In this document: piece by piece, positions 42,488-50,703 of the stretch
Layout of the letters: each line of letters opens with the position of its first letter
Numbering within the stretch: position 1 is the stretch's first letter
Assembly: GCA_029262635.1 (NCBI GenBank)
Contig: JAJCZA010000018.1
Coordinates: 1 to 64,000, forward strand
DNA length: 64,000 nt
From: Vampirovibrionales bacterium
Lineage (GTDB): Bacteria > Cyanobacteriota > Vampirovibrionia > Vampirovibrionales > Vampirovibrionaceae
Direction of reading: 5' to 3'
Position numbers and translations under genes: made by a program
The notes under the pieces: model-generated
What the model saw: only the letters and a program-made list of their open reading frames with translations
Databases searched by the model: none
Told to the model about the DNA's origin: nothing

Positions 42488-43756
42488 ATGCTAACTGCAA
42501 CCCAAGTTCAACTGAAAAAGAAAAAACTGGCTAATGGGAGTCTGTTTTTGTTCAACTCAATGGAAGACGCTCCCAGAATAGCTATGTACTTTTTAATTCC
42601 GGGAGGCAATACCCTAGACACAATCCCAGGTATCATGGATATTTCAGATCGCCTTGTTATGAAAGGGACAGAAAAGCGAGATCAGGAAAAACTTTCCATT
42701 GAGCTGGATAGCCTAACTTTGGAACTTGATGTGGATACCAAGCGGGATTTTAGTCTGATTAGCGCTATTTTCTTGGAAGAGGATTTGGACAAAGCGTTTG
42801 AGCTTATTTCGGATATTTTTTATAACGCCACATTTGCCGAATTTGATCGGGAACGAGAAAAAATTGCAGGCGAATTGCAAATGGAACTGGACTCCCCTCG
42901 TGCCCGAGCTTCGGATTTATTCTTGCGCACCCTGTTTGCTGGTACTCCTTATGGAACCACCAGCAGTGTCTTTCTGGAGAATATCGAAAAGCTGACCTCT
43001 CGCCAAGAGGCTCTTAAGCATTATCACCGAGCCTTTCAGCCGGAACGAATGATTGTTTCCGTGGCAGGAAACATTGACCCGGCTCGACTGATAGAAAAAG
43101 TGGAGACCTTCTTTCCTAAAGGGGAAGGTGCCCCGTCTTTTCCTTTAGAGTCTGCATGTGTGGAAGACTTGTTAAAATATGAGCTTAAAGAAAGTCAATA
43201 TGTTACTTTCCCAAGAGATGATTCTTCACAGGCCCATATCTACAAGGGGTGGCTGGCCCCCTCTCTCTCTCATCCAGATTACTATCCCATGGTCGTTCTT
43301 AATACACTCCTTGGAGCCGCTGGACTTAGCTCTCGGCTGTTTTTGGAGTTGAGGGATAAACAAGGACTTGCTTACAATGTGCGAAGCAGTTATGAAGGGT
43401 ATCGGTATCAAGGTTTGTTTCAACTCTATATTGGAACCGAACCTGCTAACAAAGAAAAGTGTCTGCAAGGCTTTATCGATGAATGTCAAAAGCTAATCGA
43501 CATACCGGTTTCTGAAAAGGAATTGGCCGAGACCAAAGAGAATATTTTGGGCCGCCGGACCGTTTATCTGGAAACAGCATCACAACAAGCTGGCTATGTG
43601 GGCTCTAATTTCGTAATGGGGCGGGACATCGATGATTTAAGTCAGTTGAGCGATCGTGTCAATGCCGTCACCGCAGAAGATATCCAGCGAGTGGCTCAGA
43701 CCTATTTGACTCGCCCATCTGTTGTCTCTGTTGTTGGCCCATCTTCCATACTTTAA
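42488..43756 (+). CDS. M16-family peptidase homologue, catalytically inactive subunit
   Basis: 422 aa. The M16 fold is clear (MEDAPRIAMYFLIPGGNTLDTIPGIMD; KGWLAPSLSHPDYYPMVVLNTLLGAAGLSSRLFLELRDKQGLAYNVRSSYEG, with the R/Y pair of the C-terminal half). Where the active partner reads HFLEH this one reads DISDR (residues 51-55), so no zinc can be held. This is the usual division of labour in paired bacterial M16 proteins and in mitochondrial MPP-alpha/beta: the inactive chain binds substrate. It lies 12 nt downstream of the active subunit gene and shares the terminator at 43764. Confidence 0.88.
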   Translation: MLTATQVQLKKKKLANGSLFLFNSMEDAPRIAMYFLIPGGNTLDTIPGIMDISDRLVMKGTEKRDQEKLSIELDSLTLELDVDTKRDFSLISAIFLEEDLDKAFELISDIFYNATFAEFDREREKIAGELQMELDSPRARASDLFLRTLFAGTPYGTTSSVFLENIEKLTSRQEALKHYHRAFQPERMIVSVAGNIDPARLIEKVETFFPKGEGAPSFPLESACVEDLLKYELKESQYVTFPRDDSSQAHIYKGWLAPSLSHPDYYPMVVLNTLLGAAGLSSRLFLELRDKQGLAYNVRSSYEGYRYQGLFQLYIGTEPANKEKCLQGFIDECQKLIDIPVSEKELAETKENILGRRTVYLETASQQAGYVGSNFVMGRDIDDLSQLSDRVNAVTAEDIQRVAQTYLTRPSVVSVVGPSSIL

Positions 43757-43763
43757 AAAAGAA

Positions 43764-43793
43764 AAAGCCTGATGATATAAACATCAGGCTTTT
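43764..43793. terminator. bidirectional rho-independent terminator
   Basis: AAAGCCTGATG (43764-43774), 7-nt loop, CATCAGGCTTT (43782-43792). It is followed by T on the + strand, and by a long T-rich run on the minus strand (complement of AAAAAAGAAAAA at 43755-43766). It serves the M16 pair and the convergent regulator gene. Confidence 0.8.
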
Positions 43794-43852
43794 GAGTTTC
43801 TACTGTGTATAAGTCAGTCTTAACGCAGGAGATTAACCTGCCTGATAAGGTA

Positions 43853-44275
43853 TTAACCTTTATTTTTTAAATTAATTAAAAGTTTTTGGGTTTCATGGAG
43901 TGCTAATTCTAGATCCCCATCAAAAAATTCATCTGAAAAAGCTTTAAACCTTCTATATACCCGCTCTTCACGCATTTCTCTTGGCGATTGGTTTAAATAA
44001 AAGCTGTATCGGTGCCGAACATCATCGCCTGTATTTGCGACACGAGTAACCAGACCCTTCTTAACCAATCGATTTAATACAACGATAATCGTTTGTATCG
44101 GGTATTCAATCTCATAAGTCTTCAGAATATAGTCAGTAATACTGCGTGCTGTCACCGAAGAGTCTGGACGTCCTTCCCATTCCTGAATAGCAGCTAAACT
44201 GGATAAGATCATTTCGTTCAGAGAGTGCTTTTTTCTATGTCCTGAGTTTATTGGGGGTGCGGGTGTTCTAGTCAT
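43853..44275 (-). CDS. BlaI/MecI-like winged-helix transcriptional regulator
   Basis: 140 aa. The middle (SLNEMILSSLAAIQEWEGRPDSSVTARSITDYILKTYEIEYPIQTIIVVLNRLVKKGLVTRV) has the helix pattern of penicillinase-repressor-type regulators, and the helical C-terminus would dimerise. No sensor protease (BlaR/MecR) lies nearby, so its signal is unknown. The ribosome binding site is weak. TATTTGCAAATA, a 12-bp palindrome at 44349-44360, lies upstream and may be its own operator. It ends in the bidirectional terminator. Confidence 0.6.
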   Translation of the reverse strand: MTRTPAPPINSGHRKKHSLNEMILSSLAAIQEWEGRPDSSVTARSITDYILKTYEIEYPIQTIIVVLNRLVKKGLVTRVANTGDDVRHRYSFYLNQSPREMREERVYRRFKAFSDEFFDGDLELALHETQKLLINLKNKG

Positions 44276-44607
44276 GATGCCCTATTGTATTTTCGTTTTA
44301 ATACTTGTCTGCTTTATTCTATCCCATAATATCTTAAAGAGTATATTATATTTGCAAATACTTTACATATGTTTCATAAAATGGTTCGCTGACTAATAGA
44401 TATACTGACCTTCTTATATGTTAACGGGTAAGCTTATTTCTCAATACTGTCCAAAAAGAACACATTTTCGTTTTTTATATACTAATGATAATCCAATCTG
44501 TTTTTAGGCTCCAAAAATGACAGTGAGGACCAATCGAAAGGTTTAATCTATCTAATTGTTGCCTTTTCTATAATTCAAATTGACTCACGATTCTAAAAAT
44601 AGGTGGG
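44276..44607. other. intergenic region between the BlaI/MecI-like regulator and tRNA-Arg
   Basis: AT-rich. Notable elements are the perfect palindrome TATTTGCAAATA (44349-44360) and GTATT/AATAC (about 44285-44303), both upstream of the regulator gene. No gene or clear ncRNA seen. Confidence 0.3.
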
Positions 44608-44636
44608 TTGAATTTCCTATTCGTTTTGATTATAGT
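44608..44636 (+). promoter_or_regulatory. promoter of tRNA-Arg
   Basis: TTGAAT (44608-44613), 17-nt spacer, TATAGT (44631-44636). Start predicted near 44643, giving a 5' leader of about 37 nt to be removed by RNase P. Confidence 0.6.
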
Positions 44637-44679
44637 CGAGGCTCTTACGCACGCTGTTGGCTCGCTTAGATTGTATTAT

Positions 44680-44756
44680 GCGCTTGTAGCTCAGTTGGAT
44701 AGAGTGTCTGGCTACGAACCAGAAGGTCGGGAGTTCGAATCTCTCCAAGCGCACCA
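44680..44756 (+). tRNA. tRNA-Arg (anticodon ACG), CCA encoded
   Basis: 77 nt cloverleaf. Acceptor GCGCTTG (44680-44686) pairs with CAAGCGC (44746-44752), discriminator A, then encoded CCA. The D-arm contains AGCTCAGTTGGATAGAGT. The anticodon stem is TCTGG/CCAGA with loop CTACGAA, giving anticodon ACG, read as ICG after deamination by TadA. The T-arm is GGGAG-TTCGAAT-CTCTC. All standard features are present. Confidence 0.97.
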
Positions 44757-45071
44757 CCTTTTTAAAATAAGTTCTATATTCTCATTATTGCTCTTACTGA
44801 TATAAGGCTGATGAAGGGGAACGGTTCAATTTTAGGCTTCTGCTTGGGGTATACCCTGTATTAAGAGCTGGGTAGGTTAGGTGAGATTCGTTTTAGATTG
44901 CCAAACTAACCTGGAGTATTAAGTTGTATAGCCTTTAAAGCTTGTTTTAAACAGGGCCAAAGCAGGCCGTTATAAACTGCTTAATACTTGAACTCCGGTC
45001 ACCTTTAAGCTTTGATTGAATCTACTCAATGATTAATCAGTAAATTACAAGAATCACAGGATAATGAATTT
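44757..45071 (+). other. structured intergenic segment, candidate ncRNA or rimO leader
   Basis: 315 bp with several long complementary arms: the palindrome GGGTATACCC (44847-44856), AGGTTAG/CTAACCT (44874-44880 and 44906-44912), and AGTATTAAG/CTTAATACT (44915-44923 and 44980-44988). GGTGA/TCACC offers an alternative pairing. No known RNA family is recognised and no ORF with a good ribosome binding site is seen. Confidence 0.35.
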
Positions 45072-46427
45072 ATGTCTGATGCTCAGGTCTTTCCAGATGA
45101 AGAAACTGAAAATAATTTGGAAAATAAGATTCCTCGTAAAATTGGCTTTGTGCATTTGGGATGTCCAAAGAATCTGGTGGATACAGAAAACATGCTGGGC
45201 TTGCTGGAAAAAGATGGACACGAAATTGTAGCGTCAGAAGACGAAGCAGACGTCGTGCTTGTGAATACCTGCTCGTTTATTGAAAAAGCTCAAGAAGAAT
45301 CGGTTCAGGTCTTGGCAGGATTAGCAGAACAAGGTAAGAAATTAATGATTACCGGCTGTTTAGCGCAAAAATTTCAGGGTGAATTACTAGACCTCTTTCC
45401 TGAGGCGGAAGCTGTTGTAGGGATCAACGATGTCCCCGATATTGCGCGTATTATGCGTCGGACAGCAAAGGGCGAACGGGTACTGGCGACACAGCAGGAC
45501 CCCACTTATGTTCTGGAAGACGATTCGGTACGCCGACATGTGACCTTGGGTGCCTGGACCTATATCAAGATCGCTGAAGGGTGTGACTACAAGTGTTCTT
45601 TTTGCATTATTCCATCTATGCGAGGTCGGTTTCGAAGCCGCTCTGAGGAAAATGTAGTGGAAAACGCTCGGGAATTAGCGGAAAAGGGTGTAGTAGAAGT
45701 TATCTTGGTGGGGCAGGATACCACCAGCTATGGTAAGGATTTTGGCGGTAGCCTAGCCAGTCTGCTTCGAAAACTAAACAAAATTGAGAAACTGGAACGG
45801 ATCCGTTTTATGTATGCCTACCCCAACCTGGTCAGTGACGAATTGTTGGAAGCTATTAACGAATGTGAGAAAGTGGTAAAGTACTTGGATTGTCCGCTAC
45901 AGCATACTCACCCTGAGATGCTTAAGCGAATGCGTCGTCCGGTAATGGATCATGTGGCATTTGCCCGCCGGGTTCGAGAAAAAATACCCGGCATCAAACT
46001 ACGAACGGCTTTTATTGTAGGCTTTCCCGGCGAGACAGAAGAACATATCGAGCATTTGAAGCAGGCTATTCGAGAAGCACGCTGGGATCGGCTGGGTGTA
46101 TTTGAGTACTCTGATGTGGACACAGCCCACAGCCAGACGTTAGACCAAAAAGTCCCGGTCGAAGTAATTCGACGGCGACGAGAAGCGTTGATGGCGCTTC
46201 AGCAGGAAGTTGCTTATGAGGAAAACTTAAAATTAATCGGGCAAACGTTACCTGTGCTCATTGACGAGATTAATGCCTATGGTCAAATGACCGGACGTAC
46301 CCAATGGGATGCACCAGAAGTAGATAATACCGTATTGGTTAAGGGTGAAGCGCTTCCCGGCGAAATTGTGCCTGTCGAAATAACGGCTGCAGGTCCTTAT
46401 GACTTAAAAGGCTTCGTGGTTTCTTAG
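45072..46427 (+). CDS. rimO: ribosomal protein uS12 methylthiotransferase RimO
   Basis: 451 aa radical-SAM methylthiotransferase that modifies an Asp of ribosomal protein S12. The UPF0004 domain (GFVHLGCPKNLVDTENMLGLL...VLVNTCSFI...ITGCLAQ) holds the auxiliary-cluster cysteines. The radical-SAM cluster is C171, C175 and C178 (EGCDYKCSFCIIP). The C-terminal TRAM domain starts near residue 385. The SMRGRFRSR stretch after the cluster and PNLVSDELLEAI favour RimO over MiaB. AGGAT is about 10 nt upstream. A hairpin terminator follows. Confidence 0.94.
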   Translation: MSDAQVFPDEETENNLENKIPRKIGFVHLGCPKNLVDTENMLGLLEKDGHEIVASEDEADVVLVNTCSFIEKAQEESVQVLAGLAEQGKKLMITGCLAQKFQGELLDLFPEAEAVVGINDVPDIARIMRRTAKGERVLATQQDPTYVLEDDSVRRHVTLGAWTYIKIAEGCDYKCSFCIIPSMRGRFRSRSEENVVENARELAEKGVVEVILVGQDTTSYGKDFGGSLASLLRKLNKIEKLERIRFMYAYPNLVSDELLEAINECEKVVKYLDCPLQHTHPEMLKRMRRPVMDHVAFARRVREKIPGIKLRTAFIVGFPGETEEHIEHLKQAIREARWDRLGVFEYSDVDTAHSQTLDQKVPVEVIRRRREALMALQQEVAYEENLKLIGQTLPVLIDEINAYGQMTGRTQWDAPEVDNTVLVKGEALPGEIVPVEITAAGPYDLKGFVVS

Positions 46428-46449
46428 CCGAATTAACAGACAAAGAAAA

Positions 46450-46480
46450 AGGCAGTCAATTAAATGAACTGCCTGAGTTT
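46450..46480 (+). terminator. probable terminator after rimO
   Basis: AGGCAGT (46450-46456) and ACTGCCT (46468-46474) with an 11-nt AT-rich loop, followed by GAGTTT. An A-run precedes the stem. Confidence 0.5.
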
Positions 46481-46798
46481 AATGAGCAAACAATAGTGAA
46501 CCAATAGAATCTATTAATATATCAATAGATTTATTTAATATATCACTATTAGAATAAAAACATTCGTCATTGAAAAAATGCTTAGCAAAATGAGAAAAGT
46601 TAAATCAGTTTGATAAAACAAAAAATAGAAAGGTTAAGGCTTGGGTGAGTACAGGGGATTTTTCGTGTGACTGGCAGGCCTGATCTATAACAAGGAATGA
46701 CCTAAAATCATTTTAAATTACTTTTTAGAGGTCACTTTTCTATTTACATTTCTAGAGGATCGCGACCTAAAGTCAGGATAAATCGCTATAATAAACCT
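46481..46798 (+). promoter_or_regulatory. upstream region of the division cluster with tandem AT-rich repeats and a -10 element
   Basis: TTAATATATCA occurs at 46514-46524 and 46535-46545, exactly 21 bp apart (two helical turns), preceded by the small palindrome ATAGAATCTAT. A perfect TATAAT at 46787-46792 lies only 6 nt before the ftsL-like ATG, with no ribosome binding site between. No gene seen in this stretch. Confidence 0.45.
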
Positions 46799-47197
46799 AT
46801 GGATAGAGAGGCTCATCATGAACATCCTTTGTTAATCGAAGGAAATTTTAAACCCACCCGAGGTATTCGGGTGTTTCGAGTGTTTCTTCTGTTCTTGGGC
46901 GCTGTTTTGTTGCTGGGTGTACTCGCAACATGGTTGATGTATGGGCTTGTTGTTCATTATGAGTCGGGAATTAATACTGTGGGTGAGAAAACCCGCCTGT
47001 TGAACGAGGAAAACAAAGAGCTTCAGGTGCGAGCAAACCGTCTTCAGTCTTATCAAAACGTTGAGGCTGCATCCGTTCATGTCTCCTTTTTAAAGAAACC
47101 CTCTGATATTATTGAAATTGATGCCCGATACATGGAAAAACGCTTGCCTCGACTCCCAGAACGAAAAAAAACACGTCCAAAAATCTACGGCTATTGA
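46799..47197 (+). CDS. ftsL: FtsL-like single-pass division protein
   Basis: 132 aa. It has a short cytoplasmic N-terminus, one membrane helix at about residues 27-50 (VFRVFLLFLGAVLLLGVLATWLMYGLVV), then a periplasmic coiled coil (EKTRLLNEENKELQVRANRLQSY) and a basic Pro-rich tail. This topology, and its place directly before the FtsI gene, match FtsL/DivIC, which bridge FtsQ to FtsWI in the divisome. FtsL is poorly conserved, so the name rests on topology and context. The mRNA may be leaderless, since TATAAT ends 6 nt before the ATG. Confidence 0.65.
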   Translation: MDREAHHEHPLLIEGNFKPTRGIRVFRVFLLFLGAVLLLGVLATWLMYGLVVHYESGINTVGEKTRLLNEENKELQVRANRLQSYQNVEAASVHVSFLKKPSDIIEIDARYMEKRLPRLPERKKTRPKIYGY

Positions 47198-47245
47198 TAA
47201 CTAAGTGATTGAAAAATAAATGGATTTTTTAAGGAACCTTATTAG

Positions 47246-49099
47246 ATGAGATCCTATCAGGCAAAGCTTACTGAACAACGAAAGGTAAAACAGCGTCAGA
47301 AAAAGGGAAAAGACCGCGTTTTTCGGAGCTTTGTACTGTTCTGGATTTTTGGATTACTCGGAATAGCGTTGGCCGGTCGACTGGTCTATGTCCAGATCTG
47401 GGAGTCTCCTGAGTTGGTAAGTAAAGCCAGCCAGTTTAGAAACCAGTCGTTGGTATTGTATAACCGAGGAAGGATATTAGACCGAAATGGCGTTATTTTA
47501 GCGCAGGACACGATCCTTTATGACCTGTACGCTCACCCCCAGTACTATTTTAAGGCCACAGCGGATCAAATTGCTGGTGCGCTAGCGCCGATTTTATCTC
47601 AGTCGGAGGAAGGGCTGAAAACACTTTTAAAAAAAGAACATCGAACCATTCGAGTGGCGAATAACCTAAATAAAGGTAGTATGGACCAAATTTTAAAATC
47701 TCAAATTACCTTGCCGTTAATTGATCCCAAGACCAAGGTTTCGTTGGTGGGGGATGATGGGAAACCATTGACCCGAAAAATAGCCATTCCGGGGTTGGAT
47801 TTTTCTAAAAAAGCGGTTCGGAATTATCCACAAGGCGGACTGGGAGCTCATGTTTTGGGTTATGTCAATGATGAGGCCGAAATTAGTAGCGGTGTGGAGT
47901 ACAGCGCCCGGAGCATTCTGAAAAAAAAGCCAACGGATATGATTCATGCGGAACTGGATGGCCGAGGGCGGGTTATTAACGTGGCTAATTTTGATCCCAA
48001 GGCCATGGTGAAAGTACCTAAAGCGGATGATGTTACACTGACCTTGGATTCGCGACTCCAGTATATTGCCGAACGGGAATTGGATGCGGGTATGAAGCGC
48101 TCAGGCGGCCGACGGGGTGCTGTGATTATGATGGCACCGAAAACGGGAGAGGTTCTGGCGTTTGCTGTAACCCCAAAATACGATCCGGCCCGGTACTTTC
48201 AGGCCAATGCGTCGGCCCTAAAAAACTGGGCCATTACCGATGTTTATCCACCAGGATCGACCATGAAAGTTTTAACCGTGGCTAGCGGGTTGGATTCCGG
48301 GGTGATACAAAAGGACAGCCGTATTCTGGATACGGGAAAGATGAAAATTGGGGGCTGGACGATTCATAACTACGATTATTACCGGAATCGATATCCGGGG
48401 ATGATTGATTTGGTCTACTTGCTTCAGCACTCCAGCAATATTGCCAGCGCCAAAGTTTCCCTCATGATTCCGAAAGCAAAGCAGCGAGAGTTGCTCCATC
48501 GTTTTGGTGTGGGTAGTAAAACTGGCGTGGATTTATCGGGCGAGTCCAGTGGTATTCTACTACCTTTAAGTAATTGGGATCAGGCAACCCATGCCAGTAT
48601 TGGTTATGGTTATGGAATTGCCATGACCCCCTTGCAAGTTGCCGCGAGCGTTGCGGCTATTGCCAATGACGGTATCTGGAACAAGCCTTATTTGATTCAA
48701 AACAATCATGAACCCGTCAAGCGGCGGGTTATTTCAAAAACGGCGGCACGTACCACGACGGAACTGCTGGCAACGGCTATTGAGAAACCGAAAACCTCCT
48801 CTGTCCGGCTTGATGGTGTTCGGGTGGCGGGAAAAACGGGCACTTCAAAACGGCCTAACGATAACGGGCGAGGGTATACAAATCAGCGCTACACCTCTTT
48901 TGTGGGTTATTATCCAGCGGAAGATCCAAGAATCCTGATGTTAGTGGTCGTGGATTCGCCGACACAGGCCGAATCTTGGGGAAGTACGGTAGCCGGGCCA
49001 ATTTTTAAAGCCATTGCTCAAGAAACCATTAGCTATTTGGGGCTGACTCCTGCTAGAATATCCTCAAAAGGCTCTGAAACTGTTAAGAAGCCTCTTTAG
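47246..49099 (+). CDS. ftsI: peptidoglycan transpeptidase, class B penicillin-binding protein (FtsI/PBP2-type)
   Basis: 617 aa. The N-terminal membrane anchor lies at about residues 28-50 (SFVLFWIFGLLGIALAGRLVYVQI). The PBP dimerisation domain includes RGRILDRNGVILAQDT. The transpeptidase domain has all three motifs: SxxK at S338-K341 (PPGSTMK), SxN at 396-398 (HSSNI) and KTG at 530-532 (VAGKTGTSK). It cross-links septal peptidoglycan in complex with FtsW. AAGGAA lies about 10 nt upstream. It lies 48 nt after the ftsL-like gene and 29 nt before murE, which favours FtsI over an elongation PBP2. No FtsW gene is in the window. Confidence 0.92.
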   Translation: MRSYQAKLTEQRKVKQRQKKGKDRVFRSFVLFWIFGLLGIALAGRLVYVQIWESPELVSKASQFRNQSLVLYNRGRILDRNGVILAQDTILYDLYAHPQYYFKATADQIAGALAPILSQSEEGLKTLLKKEHRTIRVANNLNKGSMDQILKSQITLPLIDPKTKVSLVGDDGKPLTRKIAIPGLDFSKKAVRNYPQGGLGAHVLGYVNDEAEISSGVEYSARSILKKKPTDMIHAELDGRGRVINVANFDPKAMVKVPKADDVTLTLDSRLQYIAERELDAGMKRSGGRRGAVIMMAPKTGEVLAFAVTPKYDPARYFQANASALKNWAITDVYPPGSTMKVLTVASGLDSGVIQKDSRILDTGKMKIGGWTIHNYDYYRNRYPGMIDLVYLLQHSSNIASAKVSLMIPKAKQRELLHRFGVGSKTGVDLSGESSGILLPLSNWDQATHASIGYGYGIAMTPLQVAASVAAIANDGIWNKPYLIQNNHEPVKRRVISKTAARTTTELLATAIEKPKTSSVRLDGVRVAGKTGTSKRPNDNGRGYTNQRYTSFVGYYPAEDPRILMLVVVDSPTQAESWGSTVAGPIFKAIAQETISYLGLTPARISSKGSETVKKPL

Positions 49100-49128
49100 T
49101 AGCAGGCTTATTTAAAAGGGAATAACCC

Positions 49129-50703
49129 ATGAAACTGGCCGTATTTTTTCGTGATCTTCGAAATCTCCGTTTGCTTAATCCGGATGCCGAATCATTGCTA
49201 GCTGAAAGCGAAATTCAGGGAATCACTAGTGATTCGAGAAAAGTAACGCCTGGCATGGTGTTTGTGGCCTTGATTGGAACGCAAACGGATGGACACCAAT
49301 ATTTAGCGAAAGCATTAAAAGCAGGTGCTGTAGCGGTAATCGTGGACTCAAAACGTCGATCACATGGCCAACTAGACGGACTGAATCTAGGGAATCTGAC
49401 TGAAACCCTGGTGTTTGAGTCAGGTAATACCTACCAGGCACTAGGCGAATTAAGCAGTGCCTTTTATGGGCATCCGGGGCAAGGCATGACTCTTGTGGGT
49501 GTGACCGGAACCAATGGTAAAACCACGGTAACCCACTTGCTAGAGCGAATGATAGGTGATACGGGTCGTTCAGTTGGAATGATTGGTACCTTAGGACAAC
49601 GGATGGGTCGACTCGGCCCCGATTCGATCGATTATGAAACCACAGGCCATACCACGCCTATGGCCGTTGAATTGCACGCAATTCTTGCCGGGATGAAGGC
49701 CGATCAGACGGATGTGGTGGTCATGGAAGTTAGTTCCCACGCATTGGAACAGCACCGGGTCTATGGATGTGATTTTGATGTAGCAATTCACACCAATGTC
49801 ACGCAGGACCATTTGGACTATCACAAGACCATGGAAAACTACGGTCAGGCTAAAGCCCTATTGTTTTCTGGTCTTAGAACCAGACCTAACGGCTTGGGAC
49901 AAATACCTGTGGCGGTGGTTAATCTGGATGACCCTTGGGGCCAGCGATTTTTAGATTCATGTTCGACCGGAGTCCGTATTTACACTTACGGAATCGATTC
50001 GTTTGATGCCAACGTTCGCCCGGAAAATGTGAATTACAGTATTGCTGGAGCGTCATTTGAGGTTCACACGCCAGAGGGACAAGCTGAGGTGCAGTTGAAA
50101 ATTGCCGGTCGCTTTAGTGTGTATAACGCATTGGCTGCCATCGCAGGTGGATTAGCACTGGGGATTCCTCTAGCTTCTTGCGTTAAATCCTTGGGAGCAA
50201 TTGAAGGGGTTCGAGGCCGCTTTGAGGTAGTCTCTCAAGCACCTTATGTGATTGTGGATTATGCCCATACACCGGATGGATTGGAGAATATTCTCTCTGC
50301 CGCCCGGTTAGTAACGCCGAAAAACGGACGGTTGATTGCTGTGTTTGGCTGTGGCGGTGATCGAGACGCTACTAAACGGCCTAAAATGGGGGCCATTGCT
50401 GAACGATTAGCCGATATGCTTGTTGTAACATCCGATAATCCAAGAACAGAAGATCCACAACAGATTCTTACCGATGTAATCAGTGGTATTAAAACCTTTG
50501 ATTCCGAGCGAATGCTGGTGAACGTGGATCGGAAACAGGCCATTCATCAGGCTATTAACCTAGCGTCGTCTGAAGATATTATTGTGGTGGCGGGCAAAGG
50601 ACACGAGGATTATCAAATCTTAGCGGATAAAACTATCCATTTTGATGATCGAGAAGTGGTTCAGAACTACGTGGATCACCGAAAAGAGGAGACGCCAGCA
50701 TGA
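49129..50703 (+). CDS. murE: UDP-MurNAc-L-Ala-D-Glu:meso-diaminopimelate ligase
   Basis: 524 aa Mur ligase adding the third residue of the stem peptide with ATP. The P-loop GVTGTNGKTT has K131. EVSSHALEQHRV (with the carbamylated-Lys-region pattern) and the DNPR motif at 436-439 (SDNPRTEDP) mark it as meso-DAP-specific rather than lysine-adding. YAHTPDGLENIL and GKGHEDYQI complete the C-terminal domain. AAGGGAA lies just before the ATG. Its stop overlaps the murC start (ATGA). dapB later in the same cluster supplies the DAP pathway. Confidence 0.96.
   Translation: MKLAVFFRDLRNLRLLNPDAESLLAESEIQGITSDSRKVTPGMVFVALIGTQTDGHQYLAKALKAGAVAVIVDSKRRSHGQLDGLNLGNLTETLVFESGNTYQALGELSSAFYGHPGQGMTLVGVTGTNGKTTVTHLLERMIGDTGRSVGMIGTLGQRMGRLGPDSIDYETTGHTTPMAVELHAILAGMKADQTDVVVMEVSSHALEQHRVYGCDFDVAIHTNVTQDHLDYHKTMENYGQAKALLFSGLRTRPNGLGQIPVAVVNLDDPWGQRFLDSCSTGVRIYTYGIDSFDANVRPENVNYSIAGASFEVHTPEGQAEVQLKIAGRFSVYNALAAIAGGLALGIPLASCVKSLGAIEGVRGRFEVVSQAPYVIVDYAHTPDGLENILSAARLVTPKNGRLIAVFGCGGDRDATKRPKMGAIAERLADMLVVTSDNPRTEDPQQILTDVISGIKTFDSERMLVNVDRKQAIHQAINLASSEDIIVVAGKGHEDYQILADKTIHFDDREVVQNYVDHRKEETPA

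Noticed and set aside
44674-44679. TATTAT directly before the tRNA as its -10 element
   Set aside because: Transcription would then start inside the mature tRNA; the TTGAAT/TATAGT pair at 44608-44636 fits better.
47824-47832. TTATCCACA, a DnaA-box match
   Set aside because: A single copy inside the ftsI coding sequence, with no cluster and no origin features.
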